Assembly: GCA_947448525.1 (NCBI GenBank)
Contig: CANFNV010000005.1
Coordinates: 1-64,000, forward strand
Source of the DNA: Flavobacteriaceae bacterium
GTDB lineage: Bacteria; Bacteroidota; Bacteroidia; Flavobacteriales; Flavobacteriaceae
Length of the DNA stretch: 64,000 nt
Reading direction: 5' to 3'
Part shown: positions 35,180 through 44,353 of the stretch, piece after piece
Numbering within the stretch: position 1 is the first letter of the stretch
Layout of the letters: every line of letters begins with the position of its first letter
Position numbers and translations under genes: made by a program
The notes under the pieces: generated by a model
Databases searched by the model: none
What the model was told of the DNA's origin: nothing
Seen by the model: only the letters and a program-made list of their open reading frames with translations

Positions 35180-35725
35180 CTAATTCCAATTCTCTTCAAA
35201 GCCATAATCTTCATAACTATCATCGCTTCCAAAAGCATCGAGATCGTCTTCGTCTAAATCGTCTTCAAATTCATTGTAACTTTCTTCTTCATCAAAATCG
35301 GCTACAAAATGTTTTTCCATAGCTTCGGCTGGCATCTCTCCGTGAGAAAACAATAAGTTTGGATATACCATTCCAATTTCTACCGAATCTTCAAACGCGG
35401 CTAATTCTACTAAGAATGTCCACATATTAATGAAGTCGTAGACGTAGATTATTTTGGTATTGTCAGAATCCAGTATATCCGCTAATTGATAGTCGCTCAT
35501 GATTTTGTTTTCCCCTAGAACATCACCCGAATCAAACATTGGAATTTCATCCTCTTGATTCCAAATATCATCACAAGTATAAAATGACGCAACTTCTAGT
35601 CCGTCAAAGCCAAAAGCATTAACGATTGCATTGTGTAAATCCTCTAAAGTATTGTCTTGAAGAATAGCAATGTCTCTAAAAACATCTTCTTCGGCATCGA
35701 GAATAACTCTGAATTTATAAACCAT
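35180..35725 (-). CDS. Plasmid pRiA4b ORF-3-like (IS1096 passenger) protein
   Basis: The protein begins MVYKFRVILDAEEDVFRDIAI, typical of the pRiA4b ORF-3/IS1096 TnpR-like family, and has a central FGFDGLEVASFYTCDDIWNQEDEIPM. It ends with about 40 very acidic residues. I start it at the ATG at 35725 (181 residues). A TTG eight codons earlier would overlap CAAAGGTA at 35747-35754, a good TAnnTTTG promoter box for this strand. The family is widespread in bacteria without transposons, and its function is unknown. No transposase is nearby. Confidence 0.8.
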   Translation of the reverse strand: MVYKFRVILDAEEDVFRDIAILQDNTLEDLHNAIVNAFGFDGLEVASFYTCDDIWNQEDEIPMFDSGDVLGENKIMSDYQLADILDSDNTKIIYVYDFINMWTFLVELAAFEDSVEIGMVYPNLLFSHGEMPAEAMEKHFVADFDEEESYNEFEDDLDEDDLDAFGSDDSYEDYGFEENWN

Positions 35726-35826
35726 GATTCTAATTTTTTGAAAGTTCAAAGGTAAAATTTAAATTAGAAAAACGAATTATGAATTGCGATTTGTTGAAAA
35801 GATTTTGTTTTCAAAAAAAAGGTTTC

Positions 35827-35857
35827 TTGTATACTGTAAAAGGAATTTGTATTTTTG
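35827..35857 (+). promoter_or_regulatory. Promoter of yaaA
   Basis: TTG at 35827-35829 and TATTTTTG at 35850-35857 are 20 bases apart, matching the flavobacterial TTG / TAnnTTTG pattern. The start codon follows 19 bases after the second box. Confidence 0.65.
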
Positions 35858-35876
35858 AAAACAGTAATAATAAACT

Positions 35877-36638
35877 ATGAAAATTGTACTATCTCCAGCC
35901 AAATCTTTAGACTTTGAAAGTCAGTTGCCAATAAAATTATATTCTGAATATGATTTTGTTAAACAATCCATAACAATAGATACAATTTTGAAGAAAAAGA
36001 AGCCTAAACAATTGATGGAGTTAATGGCTATTTCTGATAAGTTAGCCGATTTGAATTGGCAACGTAATCAAGAACGGAATGTGGCTGAAATTTCAATTGA
36101 AAATGCTCGACCGGCCATTTATGCTTTTAGTGGAGACGTTTATATTGGTTTAGATGCTTATTCGCTTTCGGAAGAACAAATCACTATTTTGCAACGTAAA
36201 CTTAGAATTCTCTCGGGATTTTATGGTTTGTTAAAACCACTAGATTTAATGCAGCCCTATCGATTGGAAATGGGAACTAAATTAGCGATAGGAAAAAATA
36301 AAAACCTTTATGAATTTTGGAGGCCAATACTCACCAAACAACTAAATTCGGAACTCGAGACAGGCGAATTATTTCTAAATTTAGCCAGTAACGAGTATTT
36401 TGATGCTGTAGATACTAAGAAACTTAAAGTTCCAATAATTACACCAGAATTCAAAGATTATAAAGATGGAAAATTAAAAATGATAAGCTTTTTTGCAAAA
36501 AAAGCAAGAGGTATGATGGTACGATATATTATTGAAACAAATGCCGAAACCATTAATGATTTAAAAGGATTCAATTACGAAGGATATGCTTTTGACGCTA
36601 ATTTAAGTCAAGGAAATACCTTAGTTTTCACTAGGTAG
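35877..36638 (+). CDS. yaaA: Peroxide stress protein YaaA
   Basis: This 253-residue protein of the DUF328/YaaA family begins with the typical MKIVLSPAKSLDFES and contains SGDVYIGLDAYSLSEEQI, RILSGFYGLLKPLDLMQPYRLEMGTKL and FFAKKARGMMVRYII. In Escherichia coli YaaA lowers free intracellular iron and so limits damage under hydrogen peroxide stress. Length and motifs are complete. It converges with a small helical protein gene, whose stop codon immediately adjoins the yaaA stop. Confidence 0.93.
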   Translation: MKIVLSPAKSLDFESQLPIKLYSEYDFVKQSITIDTILKKKKPKQLMELMAISDKLADLNWQRNQERNVAEISIENARPAIYAFSGDVYIGLDAYSLSEEQITILQRKLRILSGFYGLLKPLDLMQPYRLEMGTKLAIGKNKNLYEFWRPILTKQLNSELETGELFLNLASNEYFDAVDTKKLKVPIITPEFKDYKDGKLKMISFFAKKARGMMVRYIIETNAETINDLKGFNYEGYAFDANLSQGNTLVFTR

Positions 36639-36986
36639 TTATACGTGTAAATATTCTTGATATTCTCTAATTGTTTCCCGAGTTGCTTTGCGTTGGTCCC
36701 GAGCAATTTCTCTGACCGCTTCGACACCTTTTCTAGCACAACGTTTTACTTTGGTCAATTTAGAGGTAAATTCTAGTAATTTCTCAGCATCATCAGGAGT
36801 TAATTTTGTTTTCAGTTCGTTTACAAAATCACCAAATTCGCTAACAACAGTTTTGTTTTCTTCGTAGTCGGATTTTAATTCCACTAATAATTCATCAATT
36901 TCATTAGTGATTTCATTGCTGATATCTTCGCTTTTTTTGCAAAGTTCGGCAATAATTTTTTTGTCCGATTTGTTAAAAATTCCCAT
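36639..36986 (-). CDS. Small helical hypothetical protein
   Basis: This 115-residue soluble protein is almost entirely charged and predicted helical, with long heptad-like stretches (KKSEDISNEITNEIDELLVELKSDYEE and KLTKVKRCARKGVEAVREIARDQRK). There is one cysteine and no signal peptide or membrane segment. The acidic first half and basic second half could form an intramolecular or dimeric coiled coil. I do not recognise a family. It is transcribed towards yaaA, with stop codons back to back and no terminator between. Confidence 0.65.
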   Translation of the reverse strand: MGIFNKSDKKIIAELCKKSEDISNEITNEIDELLVELKSDYEENKTVVSEFGDFVNELKTKLTPDDAEKLLEFTSKLTKVKRCARKGVEAVREIARDQRKATRETIREYQEYLHV

Positions 36987-37139
36987 GATAAATAAGCAGT
37001 AAATTAATAAATTACTTTATTTCAGTCAAATATAATAATTAATTCATTCGATAAGTAAATTGTTGATAACTTATAATCTAAAAATAACTCTGAAATAGTT
37101 TCGGAAGATTTTGGAGTCACCAATTATTTAACCTAAGTT

Positions 37140-38717
37140 TTAATGCATGGAATCGGCAGGATTTATTTTAGTTTTACCTCTTTTAATTAAAAGAATAATT
37201 GGAATACAACATAAAAATACGACTCCTAAATACATAAATATATCCATGTATGACATTACCGTGCTTTGTCTTAAAACGGAGTATTCTAAAACTTGGTGCG
37301 CCTTTTTTATTGCTTCATTTTCACTAAAACCTTTCGACATAAAACCTCTTTGAAGTATAATAATACGTTGTTGTACTTCTAATCGTGTACTGTCCAAATG
37401 CGGAATTAAATCTACACGATGCTTTTGAGTCAATCGTGTAATATATGTCGTGATAATTGCAATTCCGAAAGATCCACCAAGTTGACGCATCATTCCTGTA
37501 AACGCAGCACCTTCGCCAATATTTTTTCCTTTGAGGGTAGAAAGCGATAATGTAGTTATAGGAACGAATAATAAACCCAGCCCAATTCCTCTTAATATTA
37601 GCGGCCAATAGAAATGTTCTTTACCTGTATCTGGAGTCATTGCATTTCGCATCCAAAAAGTAAACAAGAAGAATGCTAAAAATCCTACAGCCACCATATA
37701 TCCTTGCGGCACTCCTTTTTGAATCATTTTACCAATAAACGGCATCATGATAGCAGTGGTTATTGAACCTGGAATTAATAACAATCCAGCATCAGTGGCA
37801 GTCCATCCTAAAATTGATTGTGTGTAAATAGGTATTACTAATGTAGAACCATATAGACCAAATCCTAAAATAAACGACATCAAAATACCAATACGTAAGT
37901 TGCTGTCTTTTAATACATTTAGATTTACTATTGGATGTTTATAAGTCATCTCTCTCCAAATGAAAGCTAAAAGGCCAAATAGTGATACCACGCTCAAAGT
38001 CACAATCAATTTGTCATTGAACCAATCGTCTTGTTGTCCGTGTTCTAAAACAAACTGCAGCGAACCAATGAAACAGATTAAAAACAAAATTCCCAACCAA
38101 TCCACTTGATTGACTTTTAGTTTTTCACCATATTTTGGACTTTTAACAAAAGTTAAGGTTAAAATGGTTGCAATAATTCCGATGGGAATATTGATATAAA
38201 AAATAAAAGGCCACGATGCATGATCTACAATATAACCACCCAAAGGAGGACCTAATGTAGGCCCAACAATTACACCCATACCATATATTGCTTGAGCCAT
38301 TCCTCGTTTTGCAATAGGATAGCTTTCGGTGATAATAGTTTGTGCGGTGACCAATAAAGCTCCTCCACCAAGTCCTTGAATAAATCTAAAGGCAACTAAT
38401 TCCCAAATATTTGTTGCATTTCCACAAAGAAAAGATGCTGTTGTAAATAGTATGATTGATACGGCAAAGTAATTTCGTCTTCCAAATTGTTGCGACAACC
38501 AACTCGTCATCGGAATTACAATTACGTTGGCAATAGCATATGCAGTAATTACCCAAGCAACATCGGTTAGTGTAGCACCAAGACTGCCGCGCATATTGGT
38601 TAATGCTACATTTACAATGGTTGTATCAACAATTTCCAATAAAGCACACATTACTGCAGTTATTGTAATAATAACCCTTCTAAAGCCGTATTCTACCAAA
38701 TCGTCTGCTTGTACCAT
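37140..38717 (-). CDS. DHA2-family drug efflux permease (EmrB/QacA type)
   Basis: This 525-residue inner-membrane protein has about 14 transmembrane helices. It contains the motif A region LSQQFGRRNYFAVSIILF and the antiporter motif C region QAIYGMGVIVGPTLGPPLGGYIV, both typical of DHA2 drug:proton antiporters. It is the last gene of a four-gene unit with TetR, TolC-type and HlyD-type genes. Together they would make a tripartite EmrAB-TolC-like pump that moves hydrophobic toxicants from the cytoplasm or inner membrane to the outside. It lies 28 bases after the adaptor gene. Substrates cannot be read from the sequence. Confidence 0.93.
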   Translation of the reverse strand: MVQADDLVEYGFRRVIITITAVMCALLEIVDTTIVNVALTNMRGSLGATLTDVAWVITAYAIANVIVIPMTSWLSQQFGRRNYFAVSIILFTTASFLCGNATNIWELVAFRFIQGLGGGALLVTAQTIITESYPIAKRGMAQAIYGMGVIVGPTLGPPLGGYIVDHASWPFIFYINIPIGIIATILTLTFVKSPKYGEKLKVNQVDWLGILFLICFIGSLQFVLEHGQQDDWFNDKLIVTLSVVSLFGLLAFIWREMTYKHPIVNLNVLKDSNLRIGILMSFILGFGLYGSTLVIPIYTQSILGWTATDAGLLLIPGSITTAIMMPFIGKMIQKGVPQGYMVAVGFLAFFLFTFWMRNAMTPDTGKEHFYWPLILRGIGLGLLFVPITTLSLSTLKGKNIGEGAAFTGMMRQLGGSFGIAIITTYITRLTQKHRVDLIPHLDSTRLEVQQRIIILQRGFMSKGFSENEAIKKAHQVLEYSVLRQSTVMSYMDIFMYLGVVFLCCIPIILLIKRGKTKINPADSMH

Positions 38718-38745
38718 TTTGATATAAGAATTTAGATATTTAAGA

Positions 38746-39825
38746 TTACTTTATATGAACATCCACGTCAACATTCATTCCAGGTCGTAATAATTTAATT
38801 TTTTCATTGTCATTGGTTGCGTCTATTGAAATTTTAACGGGAAGTCGTTGAATGGTTTTCACAAAATTCCCAGTAGCATTGTCTGGAGGTAAAATCGAGA
38901 ATCGCGCTCCCGTTGCGGGAGAGAAACTAGCCACGGTTCCATTGAATTCGGTATCTGGATAGGCATCTACTTTTAAGGTTACTTTTTGCCCGACAATCAT
39001 TTTGTTCAATTGTGTTTCTTTAAAATTTGCTATTACCCATGCTTCCGAATTGTTAATGATGTAAAATAAGGATTGTCCGGGTTGAAGAAATTGACCCGGT
39101 TGAATGGAAATTTTGGAAACTTGTCCGTCAATTACTGCTGTAACAATGGTATACTCTAAATTTAATTTTGCAGCTTTCAAAACCGCTTGAGCGCGTTTGA
39201 TGTTTGATAAGGCAACTTCTGCTTGTTTGTTGGAAACAGTGGTTCTTGCAGAAGCTACATTTTTTTGAAAAGTACTGGCTTTTTGTTGTTCTTGAAGAAT
39301 TCGTAATTGACTTTGCGCTTCTAGTTTGGCCGCTTCGGCTTGTTCAAATTGTTGTTTTGTAATCGTACGGTTTTTGTACAAATTAGCATAACGTTCAAAA
39401 TCATTTGAGGCACGATTCAATCTTATTTTTGCAGTTTCTATGCTACCACCCGCTGATTGAATATTGGCATCGGAAACAGAAACGTTTGCTTGAGCAGTTC
39501 CAATATCCGCTTTTGAAGCTTCATAACTTCCTTCTGCAGAAACCAATGCCGCATTTGCTTCTTCAACTCGTGCCAAATAATCTTTATCATCAATAGTGAA
39601 TAAAGTATCTCCCTTTTTTACAAAGTCATTGTCTTTTACATATACTTTGGTAACATATCCGGCTACTCTTGGAATAATTGGGTTCATATTTTTCTCAATT
39701 TGAGCATCGTCTGTCGATTCGTGAGATAATGAGTGCAGGTATTTATAAATGCCATAGCTTCCTCCCAAAAGGATTAAAGTTGCAAAAATGAATATAAATT
39801 TTTTATTAGTTTGAGTCTTTTCCAT
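38746..39825 (-). CDS. HlyD/EmrA-type membrane fusion protein
   Basis: This 359-residue periplasmic adaptor has one N-terminal membrane helix (about 10-27). A biotinyl-lipoyl-like half motif is at about 45-80 (IIPRVAGYVTKVYVKDNDFVKKGDTLFTIDD), followed by a long coiled-coil hairpin (about 90-210). The second half motif is at about 215-260 (IDGQVSKISIQPGQFLQPGQSLFYI), then a beta-barrel domain. This layout is that of EmrA. It bridges the DHA2 permease and the TolC-type channel encoded on either side, with an 7-base gap to the latter. Confidence 0.92.
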   Translation of the reverse strand: MEKTQTNKKFIFIFATLILLGGSYGIYKYLHSLSHESTDDAQIEKNMNPIIPRVAGYVTKVYVKDNDFVKKGDTLFTIDDKDYLARVEEANAALVSAEGSYEASKADIGTAQANVSVSDANIQSAGGSIETAKIRLNRASNDFERYANLYKNRTITKQQFEQAEAAKLEAQSQLRILQEQQKASTFQKNVASARTTVSNKQAEVALSNIKRAQAVLKAAKLNLEYTIVTAVIDGQVSKISIQPGQFLQPGQSLFYIINNSEAWVIANFKETQLNKMIVGQKVTLKVDAYPDTEFNGTVASFSPATGARFSILPPDNATGNFVKTIQRLPVKISIDATNDNEKIKLLRPGMNVDVDVHIK

Positions 39826-39832
39826 GGTGCTA

Positions 39833-41137
39833 TTATTTAGTAGATAAGTTGAATGAGTTGATTAATTTTCCTGATGCAAATTGCAATTGATAATATTTTA
39901 AGGCAATATCAGCTTGCGATAACGCTAAGTTGATTTTGCTTTGTAATTGTTGTACATCGGCTTCCAATAAGTCGTTGGTATTTGCTAAATTGTTGTCATA
40001 TTTGTCTTTTACGATTTTGAAATTTTCATTGGATTGTTCAACGGCCAATTCATATACTTTGGTTTGTTTTAAAGAAAGAGTGTAGTTTTCTTGCGCTTCT
40101 TGTGTTTCTTCTTTTATTTTGTCTGTTAATATAGCAATAGCTTTAGTGGTTTGTTCTGCTTTGCTTTTGGCTAATTCTACTTCTTTCTTGTTTTTAAATA
40201 AGGAAGCTACATCGTAATTGATTCCTGCGCCAAAGTTCATAGCATTTGTAACGGTTAGGGTGTTTTTTAAATCTAGGGCAATATATCCACCTGAAAAAGA
40301 TATTGATGGATAATACCCGGCTTTTGCAATTTTAATTCCAGCTTCCATAGCTTTTTGTTGAAAGGTCAATGCGTCTAAATCATTTCGCTGCCCGTTTGTT
40401 GAAATTAACTGATTTTTAGCCATGTCATTTTTTATGGTATCAATATCAATGTCGATAATCGTATTTTCGGATAAATGCAAAAGAGTTAGCAGTTGGTAAT
40501 TAACAATATTCACATTTTTAATAGCATTGTCTAATGAAAGTTGGATGTTAGATTCTTGAAGCTGTGATTTCAATAAATCATTTTTTGCCAACAATCCATT
40601 TTCAACCATAGCTGAAAAATCTTTGGTTCGTTGCTGCGCACTTTTTAAATTTTCTTGAAAAAGTTTAACCATTTCTTGCGACTTGTAAAGGGACGCGAAC
40701 AATTCCACTGTTTCAAGAGCCAATTGTTCTTTGGTATGCGAAGCTGTCAAAGTTTGGGATTTATATACATTTTCAGAAGCGGCAATACTGTTTTTAAGTT
40801 TAAATCCACTAAAAATTGGCATTGAGACAGAAGCTTGACCAATCATTAACTGACTGACATCCAATCCGCCGCCCGAACCACCTAAATGTGATGTTACATT
40901 TGCCCCTGTTAAATGCAGGTATTGTCCAGAAATTTTTGCGTTTGGATATTGATTGTTTTTCATGGTTTCCAATTCCAATTTAGAAGTGGCTACTTTTGTA
41001 TTAGCGAGAATAGCTTCATTACTGCTGCTTATTACAAGTTCGACAGCTTCTTTTAGCGACATTTTTTTTCTTTCCTGAGAATAACTTGCGATTATTCCAA
41101 AAAATAAAAAAGGGAGTACTATTTTAATATTTTTCAT
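39833..41137 (-). CDS. TolC-family outer-membrane efflux protein
   Basis: This 434-residue protein has a signal peptide ending ASYSQ (about residue 20) and the two long repeated helical hairpins of TolC-type channels, for example SLKEAVELVISSSNEAILANTKVATSKLELETMKN and NENFKIVKDKYDNNLANTNDLLEADVQQLQSKINLA. No lipobox cysteine is seen. It forms the outer-membrane exit of the pump. Its start overlaps the end of the TetR gene by 14 bases, so the regulator and the pump are translated from one message. Confidence 0.9.
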   Translation of the reverse strand: MKNIKIVLPFLFFGIIASYSQERKKMSLKEAVELVISSSNEAILANTKVATSKLELETMKNNQYPNAKISGQYLHLTGANVTSHLGGSGGGLDVSQLMIGQASVSMPIFSGFKLKNSIAASENVYKSQTLTASHTKEQLALETVELFASLYKSQEMVKLFQENLKSAQQRTKDFSAMVENGLLAKNDLLKSQLQESNIQLSLDNAIKNVNIVNYQLLTLLHLSENTIIDIDIDTIKNDMAKNQLISTNGQRNDLDALTFQQKAMEAGIKIAKAGYYPSISFSGGYIALDLKNTLTVTNAMNFGAGINYDVASLFKNKKEVELAKSKAEQTTKAIAILTDKIKEETQEAQENYTLSLKQTKVYELAVEQSNENFKIVKDKYDNNLANTNDLLEADVQQLQSKINLALSQADIALKYYQLQFASGKLINSFNLSTK

Positions 41138-41747
41138 AGGTAAGTAGCGCTTTTACAGTTTTTTGAATGTGTTGTGTAAGTTCGTTTTTGATGTAGTTTT
41201 CGAAGTCTTCTTCGGATTTTAAACCAAATAAGTCGGCATATAAGACTTTGTTCATATTGAAATATAAAAAGGAACCAATAATCATTGGAGGCAAAAGAGC
41301 TACATTAATATTGGTTTTAAATTGCCCTTTTTCTTGACCTTCTTTTACAATGCTTTCTAGTAGCTTTAGATTGTTTTTCTTTAATTCAGTAAAAGATTCA
41401 AAGTTGATTTCACGTTTTTTATTAGCAATTTCATTTTGAATGATTTGATGAATGTGTTTGTTTGCGTTTACTTGAATGATATAAAATTTAATTATTTCAT
41501 CCATTTTAGAAATAGGATCTTTATCTTCATTAAGTAGGTTTTCTAAACGCAATCCCATGCCTCCAATTCGGTGCAGGACTATTGATTCCAATAGTTTTTC
41601 TTTAGAACCAAAATAATAAGAAATCATAGCGATATTAATATGAGCAAGTTTCGCAATCTCTCTTACCGATACTCCATCAAATCCTTCTTCAGCAAAAAGC
41701 TTTTCGGCTACGTGAAGAATTTCTATCTGTTTGTCATTCAGTTCCAT
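41124..41747 (-). CDS. TetR/AcrR-family repressor of the efflux operon
   Basis: This 207-residue protein has an N-terminal HTH (about 5-50: ILHVAEKLFAEEGFDGVSVREIAKLAHINIAMISYYFGSKEKLLES) followed by a helical ligand-binding domain. It is the first gene of the pump operon and overlaps the TolC-type gene. The promoter just upstream contains two identical 16-base palindromes covering its boxes, which fits direct autorepression relieved by a pump substrate. The inducer is unknown. Confidence 0.92.
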   Translation of the reverse strand: MELNDKQIEILHVAEKLFAEEGFDGVSVREIAKLAHINIAMISYYFGSKEKLLESIVLHRIGGMGLRLENLLNEDKDPISKMDEIIKFYIIQVNANKHIHQIIQNEIANKKREINFESFTELKKNNLKLLESIVKEGQEKGQFKTNINVALLPPMIIGSFLYFNMNKVLYADLFGLKSEEDFENYIKNELTQHIQKTVKALLTYEKY

Positions 41748-41774
41748 TTTAATTATTTTGTTTGGAGTCGATTA

Positions 41775-41812
41775 CAAAGTTAAACAATTGTTTAATTTAA
41801 ACAATTGTTTAA
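41775..41812 (-). promoter_or_regulatory. Promoter with two tandem palindromic TetR operators
   Basis: The perfect palindrome TTAAACAATTGTTTAA occurs twice, at 41780-41795 and 41797-41812, with centres 17 bases apart. On the minus strand, TAACTTTG at 41782-41775 is a TAnnTTTG box, and a TTG 19 bases further upstream falls inside the second palindrome. Binding there would block RNA polymerase, so these are the likely operators of the TetR protein encoded directly downstream. Confidence 0.8.
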
Positions 41813-41973
41813 TTTAAAATTAACACAAAATTAACCCTAAATATGTAATAGATATTGTCTATACATTTTTTTTAAATTATTTACATTCAGAATAATAAAT
41901 TGTTTTAATTAAAGTTTTTTTTTAGGTATATTTAAAACTATTTTTTTTATTTGTAATAATTTCTTTTTCAGAT

Positions 41974-42543
41974 TTATTCGTTTATCCAATTGGATAAAAT
42001 TGTTTTCCCGTGTGGTGTTAAGATGCTTTCTGGATGAAATTGTACGCCTTTTAAATTGTATTTTTTGTGCCTAACAGACATTATTTCTCCTTTTTCTGCA
42101 ATTGAAGTAATCTCTAAATCATTTGGAAAATCTTCTTTATCGATGACCCAAGAATGGTAGCGTCCCGCTTGAAATGATTTTGGAAGATTAGTGAATAGTG
42201 TTTCGTCGTCAACAGTTAATGTGATTTTAGTAGCAACTCCATGAAAAACAGTTTCTAAATTTATTAATTTCCCGCCAAACACTTCGCCAATTGCTTGAAG
42301 TCCAAGACATATTCCGAGTATTTTTTTAGTGGAAGCATAGGTTTTTATTACATCAATTAATAGTCCATATTGAGAAGGTATACCAGGTCCAGGAGATAAT
42401 ATTATATTATCAAATGATTTTAGTTCTTCAAGCTCAAATTCATCATTACGATGTACGATGACCTCACAATCCAATTCTTCAAGATAATGGACTAAGTTGA
42501 ACGTAAAACTATCGTAGTTATCGATGATTACAATTTTTTTCAT
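41974..42543 (-). CDS. pabA: Class I glutamine amidotransferase (PabA/TrpG type)
   Basis: This 189-residue glutaminase subunit has the full triad: Cys in LGICLGLQAIGE (about residue 79) and His/Glu in GVQFHPESI (about 170-172), plus the oxyanion segment LSPGPGIP. Such subunits supply ammonia to anthranilate synthase or aminodeoxychorismate synthase. No trp gene or PabB is adjacent, so para-aminobenzoate (folate) synthesis is guessed; tryptophan synthesis or dual use is possible. CAAATATA at 42548-42555 is a TAnnTTTG box for this strand only 5 bases before the start codon, implying a very short or absent leader. Confidence 0.8.
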   Translation of the reverse strand: MKKIVIIDNYDSFTFNLVHYLEELDCEVIVHRNDEFELEELKSFDNIILSPGPGIPSQYGLLIDVIKTYASTKKILGICLGLQAIGEVFGGKLINLETVFHGVATKITLTVDDETLFTNLPKSFQAGRYHSWVIDKEDFPNDLEITSIAEKGEIMSVRHKKYNLKGVQFHPESILTPHGKTILSNWINE

Positions 42544-42635
42544 CTCACAAATATAATCATAAGTTAGTTTTTAAGGGGTATAAAAAAACCTTAAAGATGG
42601 CTCTCTAAGGTTGTATATCCCAATTAATTTACTAA

Positions 42636-43202
42636 TTATGTGAACTTTAGAGAAACAGTTAATTCAAATTCATCATCAATGACTTGGTCTTTAAGTGTTT
42701 CAATTAATGATTTAGAATGAAATTTAATATCGTATTTAGTTCTGTCAATTTTAAAAGTAGTTGTAGCATTATTTTCTTTAACAGTGATGTCAAAAGTTAC
42801 TGGTGCCGTTACCTCTTTAACTGTTAAATCGGCAGTTACTGTATAAACACCCTTTCCTTTAGATGCAATTTTTTTGAAAACTAATTTAGATGTTGGGTGT
42901 TTTTCAGTACCAAAGAAATCTTCTGATTTCAAGTGACCATTTAATTTAGCTAAGTAATCTCCAGTTATATCCGTTCCAGTTAATGTTGTCATATCAACTG
43001 TAAAGTTTCCACCGGTTAACGTATTTCCTTTAAAAACTAAAGATCCTTCTTTTAAAGCGACAGTGCCATTGTGTTGACCTGCAACTTTTTTTCCAATCCA
43101 AGTTATGGTACTTTTTGATGCGTCTACCTTTTTAACTTGTGCTGATGCAATTGTTGAAACTGCTACTAATAATGCTATTGTAATTGTTTTAAAATTTTTC
43201 AT
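42636..43202 (-). CDS. YceI-family periplasmic lipid-binding protein
   Basis: This 188-residue protein has a signal peptide ending ASAQ (about residue 21) and the YceI lipocalin-like barrel: KVDASKSTITWIGKKVAGQHNGTVALKEGSL, LKSEDFFGTEKHPTSKLVFKKI and a final ELTVSLKF. YceI proteins bind polyisoprenoids or similar lipids in the periplasm. It follows the nitroreductase gene by 27 bases in the MarR-led operon, so it probably belongs to the same stress response. Confidence 0.9.
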   Translation of the reverse strand: MKNFKTITIALLVAVSTIASAQVKKVDASKSTITWIGKKVAGQHNGTVALKEGSLVFKGNTLTGGNFTVDMTTLTGTDITGDYLAKLNGHLKSEDFFGTEKHPTSKLVFKKIASKGKGVYTVTADLTVKEVTAPVTFDITVKENNATTTFKIDRTKYDIKFHSKSLIETLKDQVIDDEFELTVSLKFT

Positions 43203-43229
43203 TTTTTATTTATGTATTAAATTGTTTGA

Positions 43230-43862
43230 TTATAATGTAAGGAATAAATCTTCGTTTGATTTTCTAACTTTTGCATAATGTTGTGTGTTATCTTCTGTAT
43301 GACGGTAACCCACAGCAGCAACCAATGCAGCGTTTAGATTTAATTTGTCTAAACCTAAAATTTCGTTGTACTGAGCCGGAATAAAACCCTCCATTGGAGT
43401 TACATCAATTTTTAATTCAGCAGCAGCATTCATAAGATTTCCTAACGCAATATACGTTTGCTTAGCTGTCCAAGTTGGTCTCACTTCTTCAGGAATATTG
43501 GCTAAAGCACCTTTCATGTAATCTCCAAATCCAGATAATGATCCTTCAGGTAAATTTCTAGTTTTGGTAGCATTGCTTATATAAGCATCAACATCAGTAT
43601 CATTAAATTTTGTTTGATTCGCAAAAACTAGTAAATGAGAAGCATCTACAATTTGAGTTTGTCCCCAAGATGCTGGTTGTAACTGCGCTCTTATTTCTGG
43701 ATTTTCAACTATAATGACTCTATATAATTGCAACCCGAATGAAGAAGCAGAAAGTTGAATTGCTTCTTTAAGTGTTGCTAAATCGTTGTCAGATACTTTT
43801 TTAGTAGTATCAAATTTTTTGGTTGCATAACGCCATTTTGCGTTTTCGTTAAATTGACTCAT
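43230..43862 (-). CDS. NAD(P)H-dependent nitroreductase (NfsB-like)
   Basis: This 210-residue FMN-dependent oxidoreductase of the nitroreductase fold begins with WRYATKKFDTTKKVSDNDLATLKEAIQLSASSFGLQ and has PMEGFIPAQYNEILGL near the C terminus. Members reduce nitro compounds, quinones or related oxidants with NAD(P)H. It lies between the MarR regulator gene (20 bases) and yceI (27 bases), a context suggesting induction by an electrophile or quinone. Substrates are not visible in sequence. Confidence 0.9.
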   Translation of the reverse strand: MSQFNENAKWRYATKKFDTTKKVSDNDLATLKEAIQLSASSFGLQLYRVIIVENPEIRAQLQPASWGQTQIVDASHLLVFANQTKFNDTDVDAYISNATKTRNLPEGSLSGFGDYMKGALANIPEEVRPTWTAKQTYIALGNLMNAAAELKIDVTPMEGFIPAQYNEILGLDKLNLNAALVAAVGYRHTEDNTQHYAKVRKSNEDLFLTL

Positions 43863-43882
43863 AATTTTATTGATTATTGTTG

Positions 43883-44338
43883 TTAAAGGATTCTGTATTT
43901 TTCTAACAAATTGTTTAATTGTTCTATTTCTTGAGAACTTAAATTATTTGAAAATTCTTTTTCGTGTGCAACTACTTTGGGGTCTAATTCTTCTAATAAA
44001 TCTATTCCCTTTTTGGTGATTTGAACTTCTATTTTTCTTCTATTTTCTGGGCAAACTTCTCGTGTTACCAATTCTTTTAAAAGCAATTTATCAATCAATC
44101 GGGTAGTGTTGCTGTTTTTGGCAATCATGCGCTCCTGAATCAAACACATATTTGCCGGAAAACCTTTTTGACCTCTTAAAATTCGTAATACATTATATTG
44201 TTCGCTTGATAAATCATGAGGTTTTAGAAGTTCGTTAAATTTATCTGCAATTACGTTTTGAGTGTACATTAAATTTAAGAGGACCTTTTTGGCATCATCC
44301 ATGGCTGTATTTAATTTAATGATTTCTTCAATTCTCAT
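43883..44338 (-). CDS. MarR-family transcriptional regulator
   Basis: This 151-residue protein has a winged-helix domain (about 35-110: LSSEQYNVLRILRGQKGF, then MIAKNSNTTRLIDKLLLKELVTREVCPENRRKIEVQITKKG) between dimerisation helices. A single cysteine-containing segment (ANMCLIQE) near residue 80 could sense oxidants, though this is a guess. It leads the operon with nitroreductase and yceI. Two palindromes over its own promoter are probable binding sites. Confidence 0.92.
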   Translation of the reverse strand: MRIEEIIKLNTAMDDAKKVLLNLMYTQNVIADKFNELLKPHDLSSEQYNVLRILRGQKGFPANMCLIQERMIAKNSNTTRLIDKLLLKELVTREVCPENRRKIEVQITKKGIDLLEELDPKVVAHEKEFSNNLSSQEIEQLNNLLEKYRIL

Positions 44339-44353
44339 AATTTAATTTATGAT

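Noticed and set aside
35024..35257. Plus-strand frame of 77 residues, hydrophobic
   Set aside because: It is the antisense shadow of the four-helix pseudogene and of the pRiA4b ORF-3-like gene.
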